A DNA stretch of 64,000 bases from Burkholderia pyrrocinia (GTDB lineage: Bacteria; Pseudomonadota; Gammaproteobacteria; Burkholderiales; Burkholderiaceae). Below, piece after piece: positions 1 to 8,192 of the stretch. The stretch is taken from NCBI RefSeq assembly GCF_003330765.1, contig NZ_CP024904.1, positions 868,001 through 932,000 of the forward strand, given 5' to 3'. The stretch's first letter is position 1. Each line of letters opens with the position of its first letter. A program made the translations under genes and the position numbers. The notes beneath the pieces were generated by a model. It worked only from the letters and a program-made list of their open reading frames with translations. It did no database searches and was not told the DNA's origin.

Positions 1-603
1 AACGACCTGGTCGCGCAGATCTACGCGACCGGAATCGGAGGCGCGGACGGCTTCGGCGGCGACTATCCGGCGATCGTCCCGCTCTTGCCGACGGGCGCCG
101 ACGCGGCCGCGCCGCACCTGACCTGGGACGACACGGCGTTCGCGCGCGGCGCCGGCACGTTCTTCGAGATCGCGGGCTGCTACCGCCGCTATCACTGCCC
201 GCTGTCGCGCACCGTCTATCTCGGCAAGCCGCCCGCGCACTTCATCGAAGCCGAGCGCGCAGTGGTAGAAGGCATCGAGGCCGGGCTCGCCGCCGCGAAG
301 CCCGGCAACGTGTGCGAGGACATCGCGAACGCGTTCTTCGCGGTCCTGCGCCGTGCGGGCATCGAGAAGGACAGCCGCTGCGGCTACCCGATCGGCGCGA
401 GCTATCCGCCCGACTGGGGCGAGCGCACGATGAGCCTGCGCCCGGGCGACCGCACGGTGCTCGAACCCGGCATGACGTTCCATTTCATGCCGGGGCTGTG
501 GCTCGACGACTGGGGGCTGGAGATCACCGAAAGCATCCTGATCACCGACACCGGCGTCGAGACGTTCTGCAACACGCCGCGCAAGCTGTTCGTGAAGGAG
601 TAG
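1..603 (+). CDS. doeA: Ectoine hydrolase DoeA (M24 peptidase fold), 5'-truncated by window edge
   Basis: An open frame runs from the first base to the stop at 601-603, so only the C-terminal 200 residues are present. They have the pita-bread (M24, creatinase/prolidase) fold signature: an RYHCPLSRTVYLG stretch and a C-terminal LEITESILIT segment carrying the conserved metal/active-site Glu region. By family knowledge DoeA opens the ectoine ring to N-acetyl-diaminobutyrate in the cytoplasm. The assignment from Xaa-Pro peptidase-like to ectoine hydrolase rests on context: the next four genes are doeB, a Lrp regulator, doeC and doeD in the canonical doe order. Only 4 bases separate it from doeB, indicating co-transcription. 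Without the operon it could only be called an M24 family hydrolase. Confidence 0.85.
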   Translation, partial: NDLVAQIYATGIGGADGFGGDYPAIVPLLPTGADAAAPHLTWDDTAFARGAGTFFEIAGCYRRYHCPLSRTVYLGKPPAHFIEAERAVVEGIEAGLAAAKPGNVCEDIANAFFAVLRRAGIEKDSRCGYPIGASYPPDWGERTMSLRPGDRTVLEPGMTFHFMPGLWLDDWGLEITESILITDTGVETFCNTPRKLFVKE

Positions 604-607
604 GACG

Positions 608-1633
608 ATGCGTGTTTCCCCGATCACGCCGACCGTCGATTTCGACGCGGACGGCGAACAGCACGGCTTCCTGAAGCTGCCTTACTCGCGCGATGACTCC
701 GCGTGGGGCGCGATCATGATTCCGGTGACCGTCGTGAAGCGCGGCGACGGGCCGACGGTGTTGCTGACCGGCGGCAATCACGGTGACGAATACGAAGGGC
801 CGGTCGCGCTGTCGAAGCTCGCCGGTTCGCTGAAGGCAGCCGACGTGACCGGCCGCGTGATCGTCGTGCCATTCATGAACTACCCGGCATTCCGCGCCGG
901 GTGCCGCACGTCGCCGATCGACGCGGGCAACCTGAACCGCAGCTTCCCGGGGCGGCCCGACGGCACCGTGACCGAGAAGATCGCCGACTACTTCCAGCGC
1001 CACCTGCTGCCGCTCGCGACGCACGTGCTCGACATCCACGCGGGCGGGCGCACGCTCGACTTCGTGCCGTTCGCGGCGATCCACGTGCTGGAAGACCGCG
1101 ACCAGCAAGCGCGTTGCGAGCGTGCGATGCGCGCGTTCGGCGCACCGTATTCGATGCGCATGCTGGAACTCGACAGCGTCGGGCTCTACGACAGCGCGGC
1201 CGAGGAAGCCGGCAAGGTGTTCGTGTCGACCGAGCTGGGCGGCGGCGGCACGTCGACGGCGGCGAGCGTCGCGATCGCCGAGCGCGGCGTGCGCGGCTTT
1301 CTCGCGCATGCCGGCGTGCTCGCGCCGCGCGGCAACGATCGCGGCGGCGCGCGCACGACGACGCTGCTCGACATGCCGGACGGCTCGTGCTTCACGACCA
1401 GCGAGCATCGCGGGCTGCTCGAGATGTGCGGCGATCTCGGCAGCGAGGTCGAGGCCGGAGACGTGCTCGCGCGCGTGCACGACATCGACCGTACGGGCGT
1501 CGCGCCGGTCGAGTACGTCGCGCGGCGGCGCGGGCTGCTCGCCGCGCGGCACTTTCCGGGCATCGTGCAGGCCGGCGACACGATCGCGGTGGTCGCCGAC
1601 ATCGTCGAACGCCATATCCCGGTGGCCGCATAG
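608..1633 (+). CDS. doeB: N-acetyl-diaminobutyrate deacetylase DoeB (succinylglutamate desuccinylase/aspartoacylase family)
   Basis: The 341-residue protein has the zinc carboxypeptidase-like AstE/aspartoacylase fold. The first metal site is visible as GGNHGDEYEGP (His and Glu near residues 57-60) and the second as LDIHAGG near residue 142. The length fits DoeB. It removes the acetyl group from N-alpha-acetyl-L-2,4-diaminobutyrate, the product of DoeA, giving diaminobutyrate for DoeD. ATG at 608 lies just after the doeA stop, preceded by GGAGTAGGA, and the stop abuts the doeX start, so translation is tightly coupled. The alternative call of a generic deacylase is less likely given the neighbours. 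Confidence 0.88.
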   Translation: MRVSPITPTVDFDADGEQHGFLKLPYSRDDSAWGAIMIPVTVVKRGDGPTVLLTGGNHGDEYEGPVALSKLAGSLKAADVTGRVIVVPFMNYPAFRAGCRTSPIDAGNLNRSFPGRPDGTVTEKIADYFQRHLLPLATHVLDIHAGGRTLDFVPFAAIHVLEDRDQQARCERAMRAFGAPYSMRMLELDSVGLYDSAAEEAGKVFVSTELGGGGTSTAASVAIAERGVRGFLAHAGVLAPRGNDRGGARTTTLLDMPDGSCFTTSEHRGLLEMCGDLGSEVEAGDVLARVHDIDRTGVAPVEYVARRRGLLAARHFPGIVQAGDTIAVVADIVERHIPVAA

Positions 1634-1634
1634 G

Positions 1635-2117
1635 GTGACGCATAAGGTGATCAAGCTCGACCGATACGACCTCGCGATCCTGCGCATCCTCGAGCGCGAC
1701 GGGCGCATCACGAAGTCGAAGCTGGCCGAGGCCGTGAACCTGTCGATCTCGCCGGCCTGGGAGCGCGTGCGCAAGCTCGAGGAAAGCGGCGTGATCCGCG
1801 GCTATCGCGCGGACGTCGACTGGATCGGCGCGTGCTCCGGCAGCCGCATCGTCGTCGAGGTGACGCTGTCGCGGCACACCGCGCCCGACATGCGGCGCTT
1901 CGAGGATCGCGTGGGCGCGGCGCCCGAAGTCGCGCAGTGCTACGCGACGGGCGGCGGCGTCGACTACGTGCTGCAGGTGGTCGCGCGCGACATCGACCAC
2001 TACCAGCGCTTCATCGATGCGTTGCTGATGGAAGACCTCGGCATCGAACGCTATTTCACATACATCGTGACGAAGGTCGTGAAGTGCGAATCCGGCGGCG
2101 CGCCGGACTGGCTGTAA
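1635..2117 (+). CDS. doeX: Lrp/AsnC-family regulator DoeX
   Basis: A 160-residue protein with an N-terminal winged helix (LDRYDLAILRILERDGRITKSKLAEAV) followed by an RAM/AsnC ligand-binding domain ending in FTYIVTKVVK. I chose GTG at 1635, one base after the doeB stop; a second GTG at 1647 (VIKLDRYD) is an alternative start. DoeX-type regulators are embedded in doe operons and respond to ectoine catabolites such as N-acetyl-diaminobutyrate or diaminobutyrate. Here it lies between doeB and doeC in the same orientation, so it is probably co-transcribed and autoregulated. The long upstream extension of the reading frame overlaps doeB and is not coding. Confidence 0.85.
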   Translation: MTHKVIKLDRYDLAILRILERDGRITKSKLAEAVNLSISPAWERVRKLEESGVIRGYRADVDWIGACSGSRIVVEVTLSRHTAPDMRRFEDRVGAAPEVAQCYATGGGVDYVLQVVARDIDHYQRFIDALLMEDLGIERYFTYIVTKVVKCESGGAPDWL

Positions 2118-2237
2118 AAGTTCGCGCCGGCGCGCGGCAATACGGAAAAAACCGCAAGCGCCGGCCGCGGAAACCGAAAATCTCGCATGCGACGGCACGG
2201 CAGAATGAAGCTCGTACCCACCACGAGGAGACGCAGC

Positions 2238-3716
2238 ATGCTGCCCGGACACCCCGTTCTGTTCAAGTCGACGTGCTACGTCGACGGTCGCTGGATCCAC
2301 AGCGACAGCGCCGCGACGGTCGCCGTCGTGAACCCGGCCGATCAGGCCGTGATCGGGCACGTGCCGATGCTCGAACGCGCACAGATCGTCGCGGCCGTCG
2401 ACGCCGCGCAGCGCGCGTACGCAACCTGGCGCTGGACGCCGCAGGCCGTGCGCAGCGCGGCCTTGCTGCGCTGGCATGCGCTGATCCTGCGCCATCTCGA
2501 CGATCTGGCTGCACTGCTGTCGCTGGAGCAGGGCAAACCGCTCGCCGAAGCATGCGGCGAGATCCGCTATGCGGCGAGCTTCGTCGAGTGGTTCGCGAAC
2601 GAGGCGAAACGCTTCGCAGGCCGCACGATCCCGACGCATATCGACGGCGCGCATCTCGGCACAGTGATGGAGCCGGTCGGCGTCGCGGCGCTGATCACGC
2701 CGTGGAATTTTCCGGCCGCGATGATCGCGCGCAAGGCTGCCGCCGCGATCGCGGCGGGCTGCACGACCGTCGTGAAACCCGCGCACGAGACGCCGTTCTC
2801 GGCGCTCGCGCTGGCGCAGCTCGCCGACGAGGCCGGTTTGCCGGCCGGGGTGTTCAACGTCGTGCTCGGCGAGCCGCAGATGGCGATGGAAACGCTGGTC
2901 GGCGATGCGCGGGTGCGCGCGGTGAGCTTCACCGGATCGACGCGCGTCGGGCGGCTCGTGACCGAGACCGCCGCGCGGGCCGGCATCCGGAAGATCGCGC
3001 TCGAGCTGGGCGGCAATGCGCCGTTGATCGTGACCGAGGATGCGGAAGTCGATCAAGCCGTCCGGATCGCCGTCGGCGCGAAGTTCCAGACCTCCGGGCA
3101 GGACTGCTGCGCGGCGAACCGGATCCTCGTTGCGCGACCGCTCTACGACACGTTCGTCAGTCGTTACGCGAGCGCGGTGCGTGAGCTGAAGACGGGGCCG
3201 GCGTTCGAGCCGGGCGTCGAGGTCGGTCCGCTGATGCACCAGGCCGCGTTCGACGCGACGGCGGCGCGCGTCGAGGATGCGCGTGCGCGCGGCGCGCGCA
3301 TCGTCGCGGGCGGCCGGCCGCATGCGCTCGGCGGCTGGTTCTACGAGCCGACCGTGATCGCGGATGCCGCGCCCGGCATGCGCGTGTACGACGAGGAAAA
3401 CTTCGCGCCGATCTCGGCGGTCAGCGCGTTCGACACGCTCGACGAAGCCGTGGAGCGGGCGAACGACACCGAGTACGGCCTCGCCGCGTACGTGTGCGCG
3501 ACGCGCATCGACACGATCTTCCAGCTCGTGCGGCGGCTCGATTTCGCGATGGTGTCGGTCAATGGCGTGAAATTCACCGGCGCGCCGATCCCATTCGGCG
3601 GGATGAAGGCGTCGGGCCTCGGGCGCGAAAGCGGCGCCGAAGGTTTCGAGCCGTTCACCGAAACCAAGTACTTCTGCCTCGGCAATCTCGGCCTGCCCAT
3701 TGCGGCGACGGCCTGA
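2238..3716 (+). CDS. doeC: NAD(P)-dependent aldehyde dehydrogenase DoeC (aspartate-semialdehyde dehydrogenase of ectoine catabolism)
   Basis: A 492-residue aldehyde dehydrogenase. Visible motifs are the NAD-binding TPWNFPAAM, the general-base segment ALELGGNAP (Glu near 257) and the catalytic region QTSGQDCCAANR (Cys near 289, with a second adjacent Cys). It most resembles succinate-semialdehyde dehydrogenases. In the doe pathway DoeC oxidises aspartate-4-semialdehyde made by DoeD to aspartate. ATG at 2238 is preceded by GAGGAG at 2225-2230, which fixes the start despite an upstream in-frame ATG at 2187. A 120-bp gap from doeX separates it from the first half of the operon; an internal promoter is possible. 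Confidence 0.87.
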   Translation: MLPGHPVLFKSTCYVDGRWIHSDSAATVAVVNPADQAVIGHVPMLERAQIVAAVDAAQRAYATWRWTPQAVRSAALLRWHALILRHLDDLAALLSLEQGKPLAEACGEIRYAASFVEWFANEAKRFAGRTIPTHIDGAHLGTVMEPVGVAALITPWNFPAAMIARKAAAAIAAGCTTVVKPAHETPFSALALAQLADEAGLPAGVFNVVLGEPQMAMETLVGDARVRAVSFTGSTRVGRLVTETAARAGIRKIALELGGNAPLIVTEDAEVDQAVRIAVGAKFQTSGQDCCAANRILVARPLYDTFVSRYASAVRELKTGPAFEPGVEVGPLMHQAAFDATAARVEDARARGARIVAGGRPHALGGWFYEPTVIADAAPGMRVYDEENFAPISAVSAFDTLDEAVERANDTEYGLAAYVCATRIDTIFQLVRRLDFAMVSVNGVKFTGAPIPFGGMKASGLGRESGAEGFEPFTETKYFCLGNLGLPIAATA

Positions 3717-3736
3717 CCCATTCAAAGGAGCTCATC

Positions 3737-5131
3737 ATGAAACCATCGATCGACGCACTGCTGCGCGAGGACCGCGCCCATTTCATGCACCCGTCGACGC
3801 ACGCGTACGACCACGAGACCGGTGCGCTGCCCGGCAAGATCGTGCGCGGCGGCGACGGCATCCGCATCGAGGACCATCAGGGCAAGCGCTATATCGATGC
3901 GTTCGCCGGCCTCTACTGCGTGAACATCGGCTACGGACGCACGGAAGTCGCCGAAGCGATGTACGAACAGGCGAAGCAGCTCGCGTATTACCACACGTAT
4001 GTCGGCCACTCGTCGGACGCGATCATCGAGCTGTCGTCGCGCATCATCGACTGGGCGCCGGCGGGAATGAAGAAGGTCTATTACGGAATGTCGGGTTCCG
4101 ATGCGAACGAGACGCAGGTCAAGATCGTCTGGTACTACAACAACGTGCTCGGCCGCCCGAACAAGAAGAAGATCGTCTCGCGCGAGCGCGGCTATCACGG
4201 CTCGGGCATCGTGACGGGCAGCCTCACGGGCCTGCCGAGTTTCCACCAGCATTTCGACCTGCCGATCGACCGCGTGAAGCATACGGTGTGCCCGCACTGG
4301 TATCGCAACGCACCGGCCGGCATGAGCGAAGCGCAGTTCGTCGCGTATTGCGTGGACGAACTCGAGAAGCTGATCGCGCGCGAAGGCGCAGACACGATCG
4401 CGGCGTTCATCGCGGAACCGGTGATGGGCACGGGCGGCATCATCGAAGCGCCGACCGGCTACTGGCCCGCGATCCAGGCCGTGCTGCGCAAGCACGACAT
4501 CCTGCTGATTTCGGACGAGGTCGTGTGCGGGTTCGGACGTCTCGGCTCGAAGATGGGTGCGCAGCACTTCGGGATCGAACCCGACCTGATCACGGTCGCG
4601 AAGGGGCTGACGAGCGCGTATGCGCCGCTGTCGGGCGTGATCGTCGGCGAGAAGGTGTGGGACGTGATCGCGCGCGGCTCGCAGGAGCACGGGCCGATGG
4701 GGCACGGCTGGACCTATTCGGGCCATCCGGTGTGTGCGGCCGCCGCGCTGGCGAACCTCGCGATCCTGGAGCGCGAGAACCTCGTCGGCAACGCAGGTGA
4801 AGTGGGCGCCTATTTCGGCACGAAGCTGCGCGACGCGTTCGGCGCGCATCCGCTCGTCGGCGAGGTGCGCAGCGTCGGGATGCTGGCCGCGCTGGAGTTC
4901 ATGGCCGACAAGGATGCGCGCAAGCCGTTCGATCCCGCGCTGAAGATCGGCACGCAGGTGTCGGCCGCGGCGCTGCAGCGCGGCGTGATCGCGCGCGCGA
5001 TGCCGCACGGCGACATTCTCGGTTTTGCGCCGCCGCTGGTGATGACGCGCGCGGAGGCCGACGAGATCGTCGCGATCGTGCGGGAAGCGGTCGATGAGGT
5101 CGCGGAGCGGAATTTGTCGGTCGCGGGGTAA
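3737..5131 (+). CDS. doeD: L-2,4-diaminobutyrate transaminase DoeD (class III aminotransferase)
   Basis: A 464-residue class III, PLP-dependent aminotransferase. The PLP-binding Asp lies in ISDEVVCGFGR and the Schiff-base Lys in TVAKGLTSAYAPLSG (near residue 287). Aminotransferases of this subgroup move the terminal amino group of diaminobutyrate, giving aspartate semialdehyde for the neighbouring DoeC. The start at 3737 has a strong AAAGGAG ribosome-binding site 6 bases upstream and follows doeC by 20 bp. The last gene of the operon, it is followed by a stem-loop terminator. An omega-amino acid:pyruvate transaminase role is possible on sequence alone, but the context supports DoeD. Confidence 0.87.
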   Translation: MKPSIDALLREDRAHFMHPSTHAYDHETGALPGKIVRGGDGIRIEDHQGKRYIDAFAGLYCVNIGYGRTEVAEAMYEQAKQLAYYHTYVGHSSDAIIELSSRIIDWAPAGMKKVYYGMSGSDANETQVKIVWYYNNVLGRPNKKKIVSRERGYHGSGIVTGSLTGLPSFHQHFDLPIDRVKHTVCPHWYRNAPAGMSEAQFVAYCVDELEKLIAREGADTIAAFIAEPVMGTGGIIEAPTGYWPAIQAVLRKHDILLISDEVVCGFGRLGSKMGAQHFGIEPDLITVAKGLTSAYAPLSGVIVGEKVWDVIARGSQEHGPMGHGWTYSGHPVCAAAALANLAILERENLVGNAGEVGAYFGTKLRDAFGAHPLVGEVRSVGMLAALEFMADKDARKPFDPALKIGTQVSAAALQRGVIARAMPHGDILGFAPPLVMTRAEADEIVAIVREAVDEVAERNLSVAG

Positions 5132-5174
5132 GCGCTGTTTGGTGGTGATGCGCGCGTTCGGCGCGCGAGAAGAC

Positions 5175-5204
5175 GCCGTCGCACGGGAGTGCGGCGGCAT
5201 TTTT
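5175..5204 (+). terminator. Rho-independent terminator of the doe operon
   Basis: A 10-bp stem with one mismatch (GCCGTCGCAC / GTGCGGCGGC), a GGGA loop and an ATTTTT run directly after it, 43 bp downstream of the doeD stop. Confidence 0.75.
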
Positions 5205-5451
5205 CATGATGGACTCGGGTTCGAGATGCGCGATTCGCCATCTCGACGCCGCAGCGACGTCTGCCGAAATGTCTTCACGTGTCCCGGGGCGCGACGCTTG
5301 AATCGGATGCTCGGATTTCCGCAGGTGTCGCTTGCCGACACGAAGTGGTCCGTCATGATGTCGAACGCTCAGCGACGCTTTGCGAAGCGGACCGACGACA
5401 CCTGACTCAGGTCGACCCGTTGCCGTCCGTCGTCTTTCCACAAAAAATCGT
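5205..5451. other. Intergenic stretch without recognisable gene
   Basis: Together with the terminator this makes a 320-bp gap between doeD and the convergent hypothetical gene. No reading frame here has a plausible start, ribosome-binding site or coding-like composition; I see nothing else in it. Confidence 0.5.
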
Positions 5452-6183
5452 TCAGCAAGCATTCTCCAGCCCGTAGAAACGGTAAAACTGCGTAATCGGG
5501 GCGTCGACCGCGAGCGCTTGCAGGGGGAAGCTGCGAGCCAGTGCGTGGAAATCCGTCGCACCCGACAGCCGTTGCATGAACTCCTCGGCCATAGCGACTT
5601 TGACAGCACCGTAGCGGTCCAGAAACTGTCCCCAAAGAGACATGTTGCCAAAACGAAATTCGGCTACTTTAGCGCTCGCTACGTAGTTCGCCGGGAAACA
5701 TCGCTGATAAGCACGGACGTTATAAAGCCAGGAAGTTCCTGCGACACGAACGACCGCTCGCTCGGTTCGCCGAACGTGGTCGAACAGCGAACGGAGTTCT
5801 GCCAGTCTCGCGGCCAGGCATGGCGTGCTTAGAGGGGAAACCGCGGACGGCTCCCTATTGTGGAAGTGGATGCGGACGCACTCTGCGTCCTGCCTGGCGT
5901 ACGAGAAACAGCCGAATGTCGCGACGAGTAACGGTGGCTGGAGATCTTTCGGTCGTCCGGCAAAGAAACGATACGTCCAGTCGCAGATGTCGGCTGCTTC
6001 GCTCAAACCGTCAATGTAACGACGCCAAATCGGATGATCCTGGTTAAAAGCACGCCCTAGTCCAAATCGGACGTAGAGATTCGTGTATTCCAGCAACGCT
6101 CGTTCCAAAGGCACATCGATCACGCGTGCAACGGTTTGTGCAAAGCGGATTTGCAGATCGAAGAATCCTTTGCTGTATTGCAT
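5452..6183 (-). CDS. Conserved hypothetical protein of unknown function, low-GC island
   Basis: The 243-residue protein begins MQYSKGFFDLQIRFAQTVAR and is rich in aromatic residues and arginine; I do not recognise a characterised domain. It has no signal peptide or transmembrane segment and looks like a soluble globular alpha/beta protein with a WLYNVRAYQRCFP segment near the middle. Third codon positions are clearly less G/C-biased than in flanking genes, suggesting horizontal acquisition. It stands alone, convergent with the doe operon and downstream of a terminator that ends the transporter gene. My impression is that similar proteins of unknown role exist in other Burkholderiaceae. Function not assigned. 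Confidence 0.7.
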   Translation of the reverse strand: MQYSKGFFDLQIRFAQTVARVIDVPLERALLEYTNLYVRFGLGRAFNQDHPIWRRYIDGLSEAADICDWTYRFFAGRPKDLQPPLLVATFGCFSYARQDAECVRIHFHNREPSAVSPLSTPCLAARLAELRSLFDHVRRTERAVVRVAGTSWLYNVRAYQRCFPANYVASAKVAEFRFGNMSLWGQFLDRYGAVKVAMAEEFMQRLSGATDFHALARSFPLQALAVDAPITQFYRFYGLENAC

Positions 6184-6330
6184 GGCGGCGCGCTCCTCCA
6201 GGAAAGGTTGTCACCGATTGAGCCTTCAGGCATCCCGCTGGAATCGACTGGTGACGGCCTGTCGACGCAGCGTGACATGTTTGGCTGCTTTCCGGTGAGG
6301 CGGCGCCGACACTTCCGCCCCGAAACGCAC

Positions 6331-6364
6331 ATCGCCCGCCGTCCGTTGCCGGACGGCGGGCGAT
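6331..6364 (-). terminator. Strong stem-loop terminator after the MHS transporter gene
   Basis: A perfect 14-bp inverted repeat (ATCGCCCGCCGTCC / GGACGGCGGGCGAT) with a 6-base loop GTTGCC, 46 bp past the stop of the minus-strand transporter. No clear T-run follows, so it could act as a processing or attenuating hairpin. Confidence 0.65.
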
Positions 6365-6410
6365 GCAATGGATGCCGTTTATGGGAAGCCGGGAACCGCC
6401 GCGTCGCGTG

Positions 6411-7796
6411 TCAGCCCGGTTGACCGGGAACGGTCTCCCCGCGCAGCGAGCACCCGCGTGTCTCGATCACCGCGGACAGCGCGACCAGCCCGACCGCGCA
6501 GGCCGCCATCATGTAGTACGCGGGGATCAGCGCGTTGCCGGTCTTGCCGATCAGCCAGTCGTTGACGATCGGCGCGGTGCCGCCGAACAGCGACGTCGAC
6601 ACGTTGTACGCAATCGCCATGCCCGCATACCGGACGTGGGTCGGGAACATCGCCGGGAACATCGCGGAAATGGTCGCGAGCTGCGGCACGTAGAGCACGC
6701 CGAGCACCGCGAAGCCGATGAATGCGCCGAGCGTGCCGTGCGTCATCAGCGTGAACATCGGCACGGCCGCGACGAACAGCCCGACCAGCGAGATCCACCA
6801 CATCGTCTTGCGGCCGACGCGGTCGGACAGCCAGCCGGCGAACGGCAGCAGCACCATCATCGCGAGCATGCCGATCAGCGGGATCAGCAGCGACATGTTC
6901 TCGCCGACGCCGAGCTCCTTGTGCATGTAGGTCGGCATGTACGCGAGCAGCACGTAGTTGACGACATTCAGCGCAACGACGAGCCCGCCGAGCAGCAGCA
7001 GCGGCTTCGCATAGCGCACCAGCAGCAGCTTGACCGGCATCGCGGCCATCGCGCGCTTTTCGCGGCGCTGCGCCTGTTCCTCGAGCTCGCGGAACACCGG
7101 CGTTTCCTCGAGGCGCGAGCGCAGGTAGAAGCCGATCAGGCCGAGCGGCGCCGCGACGAGGAACGGCAGGCGCCAGCCCCATCCATGCATCGCGGTGTCG
7201 CCGAGCAGCAGTGCGAAGCCGAGCATCAGGAACGCGCCGAGCGAGAAGCCGGCGAGCGTCGCGAATTCGAGGAAACTGCCGCACAGGCCGCGCCGCGAAT
7301 CCGGCGCGTATTCGGCGATGAAGGTCGCGGCGCCGCCGTATTCGCCGCCGGTCGAGAAGCCCTGCACCATGCGCAGCACGATCAGCGCGGCGGGTGCGAG
7401 CCAGCCGGCCGTCGCATAGGTCGGCAGCAGGCCGACGAGCAGCGTCGCGCCCGACATCGTCAGGACGGTCAGCGCGAGCACGCGCTTGCGGCCGAGCCGG
7501 TCGCCGAGCGGCCCCCAGAACAGGCCGCCGAGCGGACGGATCAGGAACGAGATCGCGAACGTGCCGAGCGCGAACAGCGTCGCGCTCGTAGTGTTGCCGG
7601 GAAACAGCGCGGCGGAAATGTATGCGAGTCCGTACGCGTAAATGCCGTAATCGAACCATTCGGTCGCATTGCCGAGGGCAGCGGCCGCGATCGCGACCCG
7701 CGGCAGGCTGTGCGGCTCGTCGCCGCGCTGGGAAGCCGTTTCGTCGGGAACGGACGAGGCGGCGGAAACGGAAGTCCACGATGGCACGTATCGCAT
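6411..7796 (-). CDS. MFS transporter of the metabolite:H+ symporter (MHS, ProP/KgtP-like) family
   Basis: A 461-residue protein with about 12 membrane helices. It shows the MHS signatures: NATEWFDYGIYAY at the start of helix 1, RPLGGLFWGPLGDRLGRKR between helices 2 and 3, and RMVQGFSTGGEYGGAATFIAEYAP in helix 4. Members import proline/betaine, alpha-ketoglutarate, citrate or aromatic acids with protons. It lacks the long C-terminal coiled coil of Escherichia coli ProP. Being close to the ectoine operon it may carry a compatible solute, but that is only an inference because it is transcribed separately. The ATG at 7796 has GCGAGGA upstream on the minus strand. Confidence 0.85.
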   Translation of the reverse strand: MRYVPSWTSVSAASSVPDETASQRGDEPHSLPRVAIAAAALGNATEWFDYGIYAYGLAYISAALFPGNTTSATLFALGTFAISFLIRPLGGLFWGPLGDRLGRKRVLALTVLTMSGATLLVGLLPTYATAGWLAPAALIVLRMVQGFSTGGEYGGAATFIAEYAPDSRRGLCGSFLEFATLAGFSLGAFLMLGFALLLGDTAMHGWGWRLPFLVAAPLGLIGFYLRSRLEETPVFRELEEQAQRREKRAMAAMPVKLLLVRYAKPLLLLGGLVVALNVVNYVLLAYMPTYMHKELGVGENMSLLIPLIGMLAMMVLLPFAGWLSDRVGRKTMWWISLVGLFVAAVPMFTLMTHGTLGAFIGFAVLGVLYVPQLATISAMFPAMFPTHVRYAGMAIAYNVSTSLFGGTAPIVNDWLIGKTGNALIPAYYMMAACAVGLVALSAVIETRGCSLRGETVPGQPG

Positions 7797-7855
7797 GAGG
7801 GATCCTCGCTATCAGCATGCGCCCGGGCGGGCGCCGACGAGGATCAAAGTAATCC

Positions 7856-7867
7856 CGCCAATTGGCG
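7856..7867. promoter_or_regulatory. 12-bp perfect palindrome upstream of the MHS transporter (candidate operator)
   Basis: CGCCAATTGGCG is a perfect palindrome 60 bp before the start codon of the minus-strand transporter, in the expected promoter zone. It is the only notable symmetry I see in the 396-bp gap between 7797 and 8192; the rest of that gap holds no credible gene. Confidence 0.35.
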
Positions 7868-8192
7868 ATGCCCGATGTCATAGGACGATGTGGAGATCGG
7901 GGTTTTCCCGTGCAGGGGATGGCGGTTTGCGCAGGGGGCGGCCCGGACGGCCGGTGCGCGGTTTGGTTCGTGCTCCGGCTAGGTTTGCGCGGGCGACGGG
8001 ATTGTCCCGTACCGGTTTTGGCGGACCAGACTTGTTACTGGATTCGGCCGCACGCGATCAGGCATCCGAATGGAAACCTTCGTTCCGCGCCTGTGGTGCA
8101 TTGCAACGTCAGCCATGTCGGGACGCCGCCGCACGGCTGCCAGGCAGGTTGATGCGGGCGGCGCGGCCGGCCCGCCTCGCGCGCGCCGCCGC

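Noticed and set aside
1392..3725. Minus-strand frame of 777 codons opposite doeB, doeX and doeC
   Set aside because: Shadow of genes with canonical catalytic motifs on the plus strand.
6411..7796. Transporter as an ectoine importer
   Set aside because: It is on the opposite strand, beyond an orphan gene and two terminators; family membership alone does not give the substrate.
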